Notes: generated from the sequence alone by a model not told the origin. Numbered from the stretch's first letter, positions 36,458-45,657 are shown. The stretch is 64,000 bases of DNA from Candidatus Methylomirabilota bacterium (GCA_035764725.1 DASTYT010000098.1:1-64000), one strand, 5' to 3'. Program-made: numbers and translations.

Positions 36458-38215
36458 GTGCGCGCCGCCGTCCTCGTGGCGCTCGCCACGGCGGCGCTGG
36501 CCCTCCTGCTGCTCCTGCCCGGGCTGGGCGCCGTGCCCTTCGACGACCCGGGCGAAGGGCAGCACGCGGAGATCGCCCGCGAAGCGTGGCGATCGGGCGA
36601 CTGGCTGACGCTTCACCTCAACGGCGTGCGCTACTTCGACAAGCCGCCGCTGCTCTACGCGCTCCAGGCCGCGGCCTTCAGCGCCGGCGGCGTCTCGGAA
36701 TGGTCGGCCCGCCTCGCGCCCCTGAGCGGCGCGGTGCTGGCCGTTGCGGGGACGGCGCTGCTGGGCGCGCGGCTGCTCGGGCCTGGCCCGGGCCTGCTCG
36801 CTGGCGTCGCCCTCCTGTCGTGCGCACTGTTCGCCGCCTTCGCGCGCTACGTGCGGCCGGAGACGCTGTTCCTCGCCGCGATACAGTGGGGGTTCACCGG
36901 CCTCATCGTCGGCTGGCGCGAATCGCGGCGCGCGTGGTCGCTCGCCGGCTGCGTGGCGCTGGGGCTGGCCGCGCTCGCGAAGGATCCGATCGGACTCGTC
37001 GGCCCGCTCCTCGCCGTGGCGGGCGCGGCCGCGCTGGCCGGCCGTTTCCGTCCCGTCAGGGCCTGGCTTCCGCCGCTCGGCATCGTCCTCATGGCGGTAA
37101 TCGGCGGCGGCTGGTACGCGCTCGCCGCCGCGCGGAACCCCGGCTTTCTCTGGTACGTCATGGTGGACAATCACGCGCGCAACGCGGCCCTCGTGCGGCT
37201 CTTCCCCGACGAGGACGTGCCGATCTCGGCGCTCGAGTTCCTGGCGACCACCGCGCTGGGCGCCTTCCCCTGGGTCGTGCCCGCCGTGCTCGCCGTGGTC
37301 GCCCTCGCGCGCCGGCGGGCGTGGCGGCATCCCGTAGAGGCTCCGTGGGTGGCGCTGGCCCTCTGGGCCGCGGGCAGCGTGGCGCTTTTCGCGCTCGTGC
37401 CGTTCCGCCTCCCCCACTATGGCTTGCCCGTGTATCCGGCGATCGCGCTGCTCGCCGCGCGGTGGTGGGCCGAGCGCGTGCCGCGGCAGGTGCGTGCGGC
37501 GGGGTGGCTGCACCTCGGGCTCTTCGCGCTGGTCGCGGCGGGCTGCGCGCTCGGCACGGCGAGCGACGGCCGGCTCTTCACCGCGGAGGTGCTCGGCGTC
37601 TCCGACGTGACGGCGCGCAAGGCGACCACCGCGGCAGCGGGCACCTCGCTCACGGCGCTCTGGCCCCAGTTCGCGCGGCTGCTGGAGCGCGCCACCGTCG
37701 TCTTCACGCTCGGCGCCGCCGCCCTCCTGGTCGTGCTCGTGCTCTCGCGGCGCCGGCCGCGAGGTGAAGGCTTGGTGGCGCCGCTCGTCGCGCTCACCAT
37801 GCTCGCGATGGTGCCGCTGGTGGGCGCCGGGTTGGGCGTCCTCTCGGCGTCGCGCGCGGTGCCCCGGCTCGCCGCCGAGGTGGCGGCGCGGACGCGGCCC
37901 GGCGATCTCCTCGTGCACGAAGGCCCCATCGAGGTCTCGGGGGCGCTCGAGCTCTACTCCGGCCGCCGGCCCGCGCTGCTCGACGGCACGCGAAGCGTGC
38001 TGGGCTTCGGCGCCACCTATCCCGAGGCGCGCGACACGTTCTGGACGCGCGAGCGCTTCCAGCGTGAGTGGAGCTCGGACCGGCCGGTGTACCTGGTCAC
38101 GCCACGCGCGCCCGCCGCGAGCGTCATCGCCACGGTGCCGCCCGATCGACGGCATCTTCTCCTGGAGGACAACGGCCGCCGACTCTACGTGAACGCGCCT
38201 CAGCCCTCGCGGTAG
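36458..38215 (+). CDS. Family 39 glycosyltransferase (ArnT-like, polyprenyl-phosphate sugar donor)
   Basis: 585 aa, GTG start. N-terminal helix, then a periplasmic loop with FDDPGEGQHAEIAREAW and GDWLTLHLNGVRYFDKPPLLY, the PMT/ArnT hallmark containing the acidic catalytic site and FDKPP, then about ten more hydrophobic helices and a C-terminal soluble domain. ArnT-like enzymes move a sugar from undecaprenyl phosphate to lipid A or another lipid on the periplasmic side. With the GT2 earlier in the run, it could glycosylate the cluster product or its lipid carrier. It overlaps the convergent CopD-like gene by 16 bases at the 3' end. Confidence 0.87.
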   Translation: MRAAVLVALATAALALLLLLPGLGAVPFDDPGEGQHAEIAREAWRSGDWLTLHLNGVRYFDKPPLLYALQAAAFSAGGVSEWSARLAPLSGAVLAVAGTALLGARLLGPGPGLLAGVALLSCALFAAFARYVRPETLFLAAIQWGFTGLIVGWRESRRAWSLAGCVALGLAALAKDPIGLVGPLLAVAGAAALAGRFRPVRAWLPPLGIVLMAVIGGGWYALAAARNPGFLWYVMVDNHARNAALVRLFPDEDVPISALEFLATTALGAFPWVVPAVLAVVALARRRAWRHPVEAPWVALALWAAGSVALFALVPFRLPHYGLPVYPAIALLAARWWAERVPRQVRAAGWLHLGLFALVAAGCALGTASDGRLFTAEVLGVSDVTARKATTAAAGTSLTALWPQFARLLERATVVFTLGAAALLVVLVLSRRRPRGEGLVAPLVALTMLAMVPLVGAGLGVLSASRAVPRLAAEVAARTRPGDLLVHEGPIEVSGALELYSGRRPALLDGTRSVLGFGATYPEARDTFWTRERFQREWSSDRPVYLVTPRAPAASVIATVPPDRRHLLLEDNGRRLYVNAPQPSR

Positions 38216-39786
38216 AGCACGAGCAGGAGGCCGACCAGCGCCAGCGCCGGCGGCCAGATGCGCGCGGGGATGCGGCGGTCCGCCCCGGGGAGGCGGAGCT
38301 CGAGCCAGCGCGTCCAGCCGATGAGCACACCGAGCAGGCCCAGCGGCAGGTGCGTGACCTCCATGAGATAGGACTCCTTCACGCCCACCAGCGGATGGGC
38401 GTGGGCGAGCAGCAGCCCGCCGCCCACCGCCATGAGGAGCGGCGCCACGCGCGCCCATCCGGGCGCGGCAAGCCGCCGCTCGAGGACCAGCCACTCGAAG
38501 AGCCCCAGGACGGCGGGCAGGAGTGCCAGCGCGCGATGCTGGAGCACCTCCGGATCCACGAGGCTTCCCCAGAAGGTCTGCGTCGGGCTCAGCGGCCACG
38601 CGTTTGGATCGGTGCGCAGCAGAAGGAAGGCGGACAGCGCCAGGAACACGAGTGGCCAGTGCCGCGCCCAGGCCATGCCGGCCAGTCGGTGGAGGGCGGC
38701 GAGAATCCCGATGAAGAGCACGAAGGCGCCGGCGACATTATGGTTGTACTCGGACCACGCGATATCGGCGGCGGTGCGAGGCGCGAGGGGATCGTCGATC
38801 GCGGCAGCCGAGGCGAGCTCGGTGAAGCTCGGGGTCGAGAAGGCGGGCCAGCGCGGTGCGAAGCGGGCCGCGATCTCCGCCGCGGTGGCGCGGTCGCGGA
38901 CGATGTCGACGCCGGGCGGCGCCGAGCCGAGTGACGCGGCCACGAACACCAGTGTGACGGCGAGCCCCGCCTCGACTTCGACGAAGCGGCCCAGCCGGAC
39001 GGGCAGCATCGTCCGCGTCGGGGGGAGGCGGCGGACCGCGCGGAAGTTGGCCGCTCCCAGGGCGAGGAGCCCGATCACGAGCGCGGTCTTCGCGAGCAGC
39101 ATGCCCCCGTACGCGGTGCCGATCAGCGCGCCCGGATCTCCCACGTACACCAGCGCCAGCAGGAGCCCGCTCGCGCCGAGCACCGCCACCGCGACCTGCG
39201 CCACGCGCGAGAAGGCCCGGAGCGCGCCGGCGGGCCACGCGACGTCGCCGCGCGCCAGCACGAGGACGATGAGGTGGACGAGCCCGCCGCCCCACACCGC
39301 GCTGGCGAGCTGATGGAGCACGTCCACGGCGAGCAGTGTCTCGCGCCCGTGGAGCCGGGCGGTGGCGTGGCTGGTCCAGGCGGCCGTGCCCGCGGCGGCG
39401 AGTCCCGCGCCGAGCAGCGCCAGCCACGGGCCGTCCGTGCGGGGCCGGCGCGCGATCCAGGTCGCCGCGCCGAGCGCGGCCAGTCCCGCCGCCATCCGGA
39501 GCGCGCTCGCCCGGGCGAGGGGCGTGGCCAGGAAGTCGGCGAGAGGCCAGGCCGGCTCGTCCGCCACGCTGCTGAGAATCAGGAGGAGCGCGGTCGCCTG
39601 TGCCGCGAGCAGGAGCAGTCCCCCGGCGCGGACCAGGCGCACGACGTGGCGGCGGAGAACCGAGGCGTCGGCGGCGCCTGTCAGCCAGGGGCGGAGCACC
39701 GCGAGACCGAACACCGCGCCCCCCAGCACGAGCGCCTGGCCGAGGAGGCCCAGTGCGCGCAGGAGGACGAGGGCGAGCGGGACCAC
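38200..39786 (-). CDS. CopD-domain copper resistance/transport membrane protein
   Basis: About 528 aa with some 13 hydrophobic segments. The N-terminal 300 residues show CopD features: WTSHATARLHG, DVLHQLASAVWGGGLVHL and FSRVAQVAVAVLGASG, whose His residues line the copper path. The C-terminal third is a second membrane region with HAHPLVGVKESYLMEVTHLPLG, resembling a CopD/YcnJ-like extension. The start is not certain: GTG 39786 is used; GTG 39804 is in the same frame. The longer frame to 40887 overlaps hpnJ and is false. No CopC is seen nearby. Confidence 0.78.
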   Translation of the reverse strand: MVPLALVLLRALGLLGQALVLGGAVFGLAVLRPWLTGAADASVLRRHVVRLVRAGGLLLLAAQATALLLILSSVADEPAWPLADFLATPLARASALRMAAGLAALGAATWIARRPRTDGPWLALLGAGLAAAGTAAWTSHATARLHGRETLLAVDVLHQLASAVWGGGLVHLIVLVLARGDVAWPAGALRAFSRVAQVAVAVLGASGLLLALVYVGDPGALIGTAYGGMLLAKTALVIGLLALGAANFRAVRRLPPTRTMLPVRLGRFVEVEAGLAVTLVFVAASLGSAPPGVDIVRDRATAAEIAARFAPRWPAFSTPSFTELASAAAIDDPLAPRTAADIAWSEYNHNVAGAFVLFIGILAALHRLAGMAWARHWPLVFLALSAFLLLRTDPNAWPLSPTQTFWGSLVDPEVLQHRALALLPAVLGLFEWLVLERRLAAPGWARVAPLLMAVGGGLLLAHAHPLVGVKESYLMEVTHLPLGLLGVLIGWTRWLELRLPGADRRIPARIWPPALALVGLLLVLYREG

Positions 39787-39855
39787 GGGACCTGAGTATC
39801 CCACACGGGGCGGCCGTCCCGGTCGGCCGGCGGCGTGTATCATAGAGCCGCGTCC

Positions 39856-41277
39856 ATGGCGCCCGATTACCTGCGTACACTGTTCCTCCATCCCCCTTCC
39901 GCCGACGGCTTCGACGGCGGCGCCGGCTCCCGATACCAGGCCAAGCGCGAGATCCGCTCGTTCTGGTATCCCACGTGGCTCGCCCAGCCTGCCGCGCTGG
40001 TGCCCGGCTCGCGCCTGATCGATGCCCCGCCGGACGGCCTCACGCTGGACGATGTGCGCCCGCTCGCGCGGCAGTACGACCTCTGCGTGATGCACACGAG
40101 CACGCCGTCCTTCGCCGCGGACGTCCGGGTGGCGGAGGCGCTGAAGGCCGAGCACGCCGGGCTCACCATCGGCATGGTCGGCGCTGCGGTCGCGGTGGCG
40201 CCGAACGCTTCGCTGGAGGCGAGCCCGGCGCTCGACTTCGTGGCCGGCAACGAGTTCGACTTCACGATCGAAGAGGTCGCGCGCGGCGTGCCGCTCGCAC
40301 AGATCGCTGGCCTGTGCTATCGGCAGAACGGCCACGTCGCGCACACGCGTCCGCGCCCGATCCTGGAGGACATGGACCGCCTGCCCTTCGTGACGCCGGT
40401 CTACCGGCGCGACCTGACGATCCCGAACTACGCGATCGGCTATCTCCAGCATCCCTACGTGTCGCTGTACACCGGGCGCGGCTGCCGCTCGAAGTGCACG
40501 TTCTGCCTCTGGCCGCAGACGGTGGGCGGGCAGCGTTACCGGACGCGGAGTGTCGAGCATGTGGCGGAGGAGATGGCGCTGGCCCAGCGCCTCTTCCCCG
40601 AGGTGCGCGAGTTCTTCTTCGACGACGACACCTTCACCGATGATCTGCCGCGCGCCGAAGCCATCGCGAAGCGGCTGGGGCGGCTCGGCGTCACCTGGTC
40701 GGTGAACGCCAAGGCCAATGTGCCCGCGTCCACCCTCAAGGTGCTGCGCGACAACGGGCTGCGCCTGCTCCTCGTGGGCTACGAGTCTGGCGTGCAGCAG
40801 ATCCTCAACAACGTGAAGAAGGGCGTGCGGCTCGACGCGGCGCGGACGTTCACGCGCGAGGCCAAGCGGCTCGGCATCGCCATCCACGGCACCTTCATCC
40901 TCGGGCTACCGGGGGAGACCCGCGAGACCATCCAGGAAACGATTCGCTTCGCGCGGGAGATCGACCCCCACACCATCCAGGTGTCTCTCGCTGCGCCGTA
41001 TCCGGGCACGGCGCTCCACGCCGAGGCGCTGCGCAATGGCTGGCTCGAGTCGGAGGACCTCGTGGACGCGCGCGGCGAGCAGCGGAGCGCCATCGGCTAC
41101 CCGCACCTTCCACGCACGGAGATCTTCCAGTCGCTCGACCTCTTCTACCGCCGCTTCTACTTCCGTCCGCGCAAGATGATCTCGCTGGCCGGCGAGATGG
41201 TGCGCGACCGCCGGGTGCTCAAGCGGCGCCTCGCCGAGGGCCGCGAGTTCCTCACCTTCCTGCGCCGCCACCGCTAG
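39856..41277 (+). CDS. hpnJ: Hopanoid biosynthesis radical SAM protein HpnJ
   Basis: 473 aa. It has the N-terminal LFLHPPSADGFDGGAGSRY start, a B12-binding-like domain (about 60-150) and a radical SAM core with Cys210, Cys214 and Cys217 (CRSKCTFC), followed by FFFDDDTFTDDLPRAE and HGTFILGLPGET. The sequence matches HpnJ, which is known to act in making bacteriohopanetetrol cyclitol ether. No other hpn gene is in the window, so this is an orphan member of that pathway here. ATG 39856 is used because homology starts there (GTG 39835 adds seven unlikely residues). It diverges from the CopD-like gene across 69 bases. Confidence 0.88.
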   Translation: MAPDYLRTLFLHPPSADGFDGGAGSRYQAKREIRSFWYPTWLAQPAALVPGSRLIDAPPDGLTLDDVRPLARQYDLCVMHTSTPSFAADVRVAEALKAEHAGLTIGMVGAAVAVAPNASLEASPALDFVAGNEFDFTIEEVARGVPLAQIAGLCYRQNGHVAHTRPRPILEDMDRLPFVTPVYRRDLTIPNYAIGYLQHPYVSLYTGRGCRSKCTFCLWPQTVGGQRYRTRSVEHVAEEMALAQRLFPEVREFFFDDDTFTDDLPRAEAIAKRLGRLGVTWSVNAKANVPASTLKVLRDNGLRLLLVGYESGVQQILNNVKKGVRLDAARTFTREAKRLGIAIHGTFILGLPGETRETIQETIRFAREIDPHTIQVSLAAPYPGTALHAEALRNGWLESEDLVDARGEQRSAIGYPHLPRTEIFQSLDLFYRRFYFRPRKMISLAGEMVRDRRVLKRRLAEGREFLTFLRRHR

Positions 41278-41324
41278 CCGGCGCCGAGCGCGGGGCGGCC
41301 TCGCCCCCGTGCTAGCATGACGGC

Positions 41325-42917
41325 ATGAAGGTGCTGGTGATCGACGCGATCGCGCCTGAGGGGCTTGCCTTCCTCCGCGAGCGCGGCTTCCAGGTCGACG
41401 AGGTCTCGAGCAAACTGCCGCGCGAGGAGCTGCTGGCGCGGCTCGGCGACTACGAGGCCATCATCACCCGGTCTTCCACCACCGTCACTCCGGAGTTCCT
41501 CGCCCACACGCGGCGCCTGCGCATCCTCGGACGTGCGGGCGTGGGCGTGGACAACATCGACGTCGATGCCTGCTCGCGCCAGGGCGTGGTGGTCGTCAAC
41601 GCCCCCTACGGCAACGTGGTGTCGGCCGCCGAGCACACCGTGGGCATGCTCCTGGCGCTGGTGCGGAAGATCCCGTTCGCCAACGAGACCCTCAAGGGCG
41701 GTACGTGGGATCGCGCGGTGTATGGGACCGAGCTGTTCCGCAAGACGGCCGGGGTGATCGGCCTCGGCAAGGTGGGCTCGCGGGTGGCCGCGCGGCTGCG
41801 CGCCTTCGACATGACGGTGCTCGTCTACGATCCGTACATCCCCGAGAGCCGCGCCCGCGAGCTCGGCGTCCGGCTCACCGATCTCGGGACGGTGCTGGCC
41901 CAGTCCGACGTGATCACCGTGCACGTGCCATTGACGGAGGAGACCGAGAACCTCCTCTCCGCCCGCGAGATCGCGCTCATGAAGCCCGGGGTGCGACTGG
42001 TCAACTGCGCGCGGGGCGGGATCGTCCACGAGGGCGATCTCCTCGCCGCGCTCGACTCGGGCCGGGTGGCGGGGGCGGCGGTGGACGTCTGGTCCGAAGA
42101 GCCGCCGGTTTCCGATCTCGTCAAGCGATTGATCGCGCACCCGCGGCTGGTGGGCACGCCGCATCTCGGCGCCAACACCTCCGAGGCCCAGGTGAACGTG
42201 GCGGTGGACGTGGCGCGGGAGATCGCCGCGTTCCGCGACGGCGAGCTCGTCGAGCACGCGGTGAACATCCCGGTGGGTGATCGGGAGAGCATGGCCGAGC
42301 AGCGGCCGTTTCTCGCGCTGGCGGAGACCCTGGGCCGCTTCTGCGTGCAGCTCGAGCGCGACAACGTCGAGCGCGTCGACGTGGAGGTGGCGGGTCACGT
42401 GGGCCGCCGCGACCCCGAGCTGATCGCGCGCGCGGTGCTGAAGGGGCTCCTCGGCAAGGTCACCGCGCAGGCGGTCAACCTGGTGAACGCGCACCTGGTG
42501 GCCCGCGAGCGCGGGGTGGCGGTGGCGGTGCGCGCCGACGAGGCCGCGGGGTCGGGCTACACCAACCTCGTGACCGTCACCACCCACGCCGGCGCCGGCC
42601 GCAAGATCATCGCGGGCACCGTCTTCGACGGGACGCCTCGCATCGTGCGGCTCCGCGACCTGCACATCGAGTTCATCCCCGAGGGCCACATCCTGGTGCT
42701 CTCCTACGAGGACCGGCCGGGCATGGTCGGCAAGATCGGCTCCATCCTCGGCCGGCACAACGTCAACATCGCCTCGATGCACGTGGGTCGGCGGACGCGG
42801 CGCGGCGGCGCCATCGTGGTGCTGCTGCTCGACGAGGCGGTCACGCCCGAGGTGATGGAGGAAGTGTCCAAGGCGGTGGAGGCCGACTTCACTCGCCTCA
42901 TCCGGCTCGACCCGTGA
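41325..42917 (+). CDS. serA: D-3-phosphoglycerate dehydrogenase SerA
   Basis: 530 aa. D-isomer-specific 2-hydroxyacid dehydrogenase: N-terminal substrate domain (LVIDAIAPEGLAFL), NAD domain with VIGLGKVGSRVAARL (about 143-157), catalytic Arg/Glu/His in NCARGGIVHE, EEPP and GTPHLGANT, an ASB (intervening) domain, and a C-terminal ACT domain (about 455-530; SYEDRPGMVGKIGSILG), which usually mediates serine feedback. It oxidises 3-phosphoglycerate in the first step of serine synthesis. Length is the long (type 1) form. It overlaps the cupin gene by 4 bases (GTGA). Confidence 0.95.
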   Translation: MKVLVIDAIAPEGLAFLRERGFQVDEVSSKLPREELLARLGDYEAIITRSSTTVTPEFLAHTRRLRILGRAGVGVDNIDVDACSRQGVVVVNAPYGNVVSAAEHTVGMLLALVRKIPFANETLKGGTWDRAVYGTELFRKTAGVIGLGKVGSRVAARLRAFDMTVLVYDPYIPESRARELGVRLTDLGTVLAQSDVITVHVPLTEETENLLSAREIALMKPGVRLVNCARGGIVHEGDLLAALDSGRVAGAAVDVWSEEPPVSDLVKRLIAHPRLVGTPHLGANTSEAQVNVAVDVAREIAAFRDGELVEHAVNIPVGDRESMAEQRPFLALAETLGRFCVQLERDNVERVDVEVAGHVGRRDPELIARAVLKGLLGKVTAQAVNLVNAHLVARERGVAVAVRADEAAGSGYTNLVTVTTHAGAGRKIIAGTVFDGTPRIVRLRDLHIEFIPEGHILVLSYEDRPGMVGKIGSILGRHNVNIASMHVGRRTRRGGAIVVLLLDEAVTPEVMEEVSKAVEADFTRLIRLDP

Positions 42918-43306
42918 GCCGCCGCCACGCCGCCCGCGCCGCGATGCCGCAGGGCGCGGCCCCCTTCGAGCCGCGGCCGTGGGGCGGCTACCAGACGCTC
43001 GAGAAGGGCCCCGGCTATCAGGTCAAACGCTTGGTAGTCCAGCCCGGCCATCGCTTCAGCTTGCAGAAGCACCGCCGGCGCGCCGAGCACTGGACCATCG
43101 TCGCGGGCTCGGCCAAGGTGACCCTCGACGGCCGGAGCCGGCGTCTGGGCCCGCGTCAATCGGTCACGGTGCCGCGCGGAGCCTGGCACCGCGCGGAGAA
43201 CGTAGGCCGCGTGCCCGTCATCATCGTCGAGGTGCAGTTCGGCACCTATCTCGGCGAGGACGACATCATCCGCAAGCAGGACGACTACGGGCGCGCCGGT
43301 CGCTAG
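42914..43306 (+). CDS. Mannose-6-phosphate isomerase-type cupin
   Basis: 130 aa, GTG start. Small cupin close to the C-terminal isomerase domain of ManC/AlgA (PF01050): PWGGYQTLEKGPGYQVKRL, LQKHRRRAEHWTIVAG and the terminal QFGTYLGEDDIIRKQDDYGR with metal-binding His residues. It interconverts fructose 6-phosphate and mannose 6-phosphate. The stop TAG shares the palindrome CTAG (43303-43306) with the stop of the convergent DUF1207 gene. Confidence 0.85.
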   Translation: MSRRHAARAAMPQGAAPFEPRPWGGYQTLEKGPGYQVKRLVVQPGHRFSLQKHRRRAEHWTIVAGSAKVTLDGRSRRLGPRQSVTVPRGAWHRAENVGRVPVIIVEVQFGTYLGEDDIIRKQDDYGRAGR

Positions 43307-44463
43307 TCGCTCCCGCCGGGGTAGAAGTGGGCGCCCAGCCCGATGTAGTCGATCTTGTTCTTGTAGAACTGCCCGTTCGGTGAGTTGCCGCTGAAGTATT
43401 CCAGCATGACCAGGAGCCGCCGCCCCAGGATGCGCGCCCGGTCGAACTGCAGCCCCGCTCGCACCGAGTAGTTCGGGCTCCAGCTGTTCTCCTCGTGGAG
43501 TTGCACGTCGGTCGCAACCACCGTCGTGACGTGCGGCATGAAGCCCAACCGGTGCTTCCACTCGAGACCGGCCTGAGCCGACCAGGGCTTGAGATTCGAG
43601 GGATCCTGGTCGAAGAGATAGCCGCCGCCTGCATAGAGGCGGACCTGCCGCTCGAACAGGTGATACGAGAGCTTGAGGTCCACGGCCTCGTAGCTCAAGT
43701 TGATGCGATTGGTCTTCGTGCGCAGCAGGAACTCGTCGCCCAGGTGCGAGCTCTGGTGGTAGAGCCGCGTGAGCAGCTCGAACGGGCCCTGCGCGTAGGC
43801 GCCCGTGAAGGCGGCGAAGTAGTCGGCGTTCACGAGATCGTGGGACTTGGAGTCCATGTCGAAGATCGCGAAGACGCCGGCCTGGATCCCGACCTCCCAG
43901 TAGCCGCCGAACGACGTGATGGCCTGCCGGTAGAGCGGGATGGTCTCGCCGAAGCTCACCGAGGCGATGTGCGTGAAGTCGGGATCGTCCAGATAGCGCT
44001 GGATCGATGCGCCGAAGTGGGGCCAGCGCGGATCGGCGAGCAGGGGATCGAAGATGAGCCCGTTCGGCAGGAAGCCGGTCTCGATGGCCTCCGGCGCCCA
44101 GTCCGGCGCGGGCGGCGGCAGCGTGGCGCCGGTCGCCGGCGCGCCCGCGGGCGCCGCCGCGATCGTGGGCGGGGCGGTGGGCGCGACCCCCGGAGTCGGC
44201 GCCGGACCCAGGAACTCGACGCGCACGGCGCCGGGCACGCGGGCCAGCGCCGCCGCGATGCGCCCGCGATCGGCCTCGCGGGCGGCCGTCACCTGGATGA
44301 CCCCATCGGTGACGCGAATCGTCGGGGCGCTGGGGCCCAGCGTCTCGCGGAGCAGGGCCGTGGCGTAGCCACGGAGAAAGTCGTCGTCGGCGCCCGCGAA
44401 GGCGAGATCGGGTCGGAAGAGAACGGCCAAGGCCAGGGCCAGAACGCCAAGGGTCGCACGCAT
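43303..44463 (-). CDS. DUF1207 secreted/outer-membrane protein with BON-like N-terminal region
   Basis: 386 aa. Signal peptide (about 1-23, ending AFA), a short BON-like region (about 45-85, IRVTDGVIQVTAA to VPGAVRVEF), an Ala/Pro linker (about 90-120) and a DUF1207 barrel-like domain starting with GFLPNGLIFDPLLADPRWP and ending YIGLGAHFYPGG. Repeated alternating hydrophobic strands (LKLSYHLFERQVRLYAGGGYLF) suggest an outer-membrane or periplasmic beta structure. Function is unknown. The pairing of a BON-like segment with DUF1207 is unusual. The 134 bases between its ATG and the next gene (44464-44597) hold no recognised element beyond its promoter. Confidence 0.78.
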   Translation of the reverse strand: MRATLGVLALALAVLFRPDLAFAGADDDFLRGYATALLRETLGPSAPTIRVTDGVIQVTAAREADRGRIAAALARVPGAVRVEFLGPAPTPGVAPTAPPTIAAAPAGAPATGATLPPPAPDWAPEAIETGFLPNGLIFDPLLADPRWPHFGASIQRYLDDPDFTHIASVSFGETIPLYRQAITSFGGYWEVGIQAGVFAIFDMDSKSHDLVNADYFAAFTGAYAQGPFELLTRLYHQSSHLGDEFLLRTKTNRINLSYEAVDLKLSYHLFERQVRLYAGGGYLFDQDPSNLKPWSAQAGLEWKHRLGFMPHVTTVVATDVQLHEENSWSPNYSVRAGLQFDRARILGRRLLVMLEYFSGNSPNGQFYKNKIDYIGLGAHFYPGGSD

Positions 44464-44597
44464 GGGCGGTCTCCTCGGGATGCCGCCCCAGGCGTTCGCT
44501 GCCCGCCGCGGGGCGCGGTCGTGTGCGCGTCTGCCCCTACTCTCTCACGCGTGTCGACGGTCGACGATGCGCGAGGAGGACCTCGTGACCGCAGGCC

Positions 44598-45152
44598 CTA
44601 GCGCGTAACCGGCGGCGGCGGAGGCGGTGGCGGGGGTGGGGGTGGGGGCGGGGGCGGGGGCGGAGGGGGCGGGTTCGCCACGCGCCGGTAGGTCCGCGCG
44701 CCAGGAATCTGGTGGCCCTTCGCGTACATGCACTGCTGGTACGCAATGTCATAGCGCTGCTGCACGCTCGCCCCCGCGTAATAGCCGGCATTCGCGCCGG
44801 ACGCGGTCCCGCCCAGCAGGCCGGCGCCCGCGCCGATGGCGGCGCCCGCGGCCGGGTTGCCGACCGCGGCGCCGATGGCGGCCCCGAGCCCCGCGCCGAT
44901 CAGCGTGCCCCATACCGAGCCGGCGGCGGTGTTCTGGTTGAACGCGGTCGAGGGATCGCCTGACTGCGTCTGCGCCCACTGCCGGCAGCTCGCGTCATCG
45001 GCCTGGAACTCCTCGAATGACCTGCTGGGGCCCGGCATGACGGCCACGCTGGGACCGGCCGGCGCGGTGGCGCAGCCGGCCGCGAGCGCGGCCACCACGA
45101 CGGCGGCGGTCCCGCGGCGCACGAGCGATGTCCGCGAGGTCACGATGCTCAC
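44598..45152 (-). CDS. Glycine-zipper lipoprotein with 21-residue polyproline tail
   Basis: 184 aa, GTG start. Lipoprotein signal (AAVVVAALAAGC, Cys27), a CRQW/QQCMYAKG pair of cysteines flanking a glycine-zipper membrane segment (about 79-125, GTLIGAGLGAAIGAAVGNPA). Proteins of this type sit in the outer-membrane or periplasmic side of Gram-negatives. The last residues are 21 consecutive Pro then VTR; translating this would need EF-P. The GTG overlaps the stop of the Spy-like gene (GTGA), so it is the last gene of the ECF sigma operon. Confidence 0.85.
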   Translation of the reverse strand: MSIVTSRTSLVRRGTAAVVVAALAAGCATAPAGPSVAVMPGPSRSFEEFQADDASCRQWAQTQSGDPSTAFNQNTAAGSVWGTLIGAGLGAAIGAAVGNPAAGAAIGAGAGLLGGTASGANAGYYAGASVQQRYDIAYQQCMYAKGHQIPGARTYRRVANPPPPPPPPPPPPPPPPPPPPPVTR

Positions 45153-45643
45153 CGGTCGTAGATCTGCTGCAGCTCCGACTGCAGCTGCTGCATGCGCGCC
45201 TTGACCTGACCCGCCCGCGCGAGCTGCTCCGGCGTCAGCACCGAGCGCACCTCGAGGGCGATCTGCGCGCTGTCCTGGAGGAGCTGCTCGCGAAGCGCCG
45301 CGATCTGCTTGAGCAGGGGCTGGAGATCCGTAGCCTGCACCGGGGCCGGCCCCAGGAGCTTGTCGGCCAGCTCGTCCTGGGCGCGCCGGAGCTGCTCGAC
45401 GGTGTTGCGAGTGACCGTGCGGTGATTGGTGAGGATCACGCGCACCTTGCCGTCCTGCTCGGGGGTGAGCTTGGCGGCCCGGATCAGCAGGGGCAGGGCC
45501 ATGCCGCCTTCGCGCCCCCAGCCGCCCCGTTCGGGCCGCATCTGCGCGGAGGCGGGAAGGACCGAGCCCAGCAGCGCCGCCGCCAGCATCAAGGCCATGG
45601 CCAGGGGGAGCCGGGCCGTCCGGCTGGAGATCGTCGAGGTCAT
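45149..45643 (-). CDS. Spy/CpxP-like periplasmic heavy-metal/stress protein
   Basis: 164 aa. Signal peptide (about 1-33, ending ASA), then an all-alpha Spy/CpxP-type domain with two LTPEQ motifs (LTPEQDGKV and LTPEQLARAG) and a coiled C-terminus (RMQQLQSELQQIYDR). Such proteins are ATP-independent periplasmic chaperones or metal-stress sensors. It sits in one run with an ECF sigma factor and its anti-sigma, 14 bases after the latter, suggesting that it is part of the envelope-stress response they control. The longer frame to 46066 is inside the anti-sigma gene. Confidence 0.8.
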   Translation of the reverse strand: MTSTISSRTARLPLAMALMLAAALLGSVLPASAQMRPERGGWGREGGMALPLLIRAAKLTPEQDGKVRVILTNHRTVTRNTVEQLRRAQDELADKLLGPAPVQATDLQPLLKQIAALREQLLQDSAQIALEVRSVLTPEQLARAGQVKARMQQLQSELQQIYDR

Positions 45644-45657
45644 CACGTCACGCCTCC

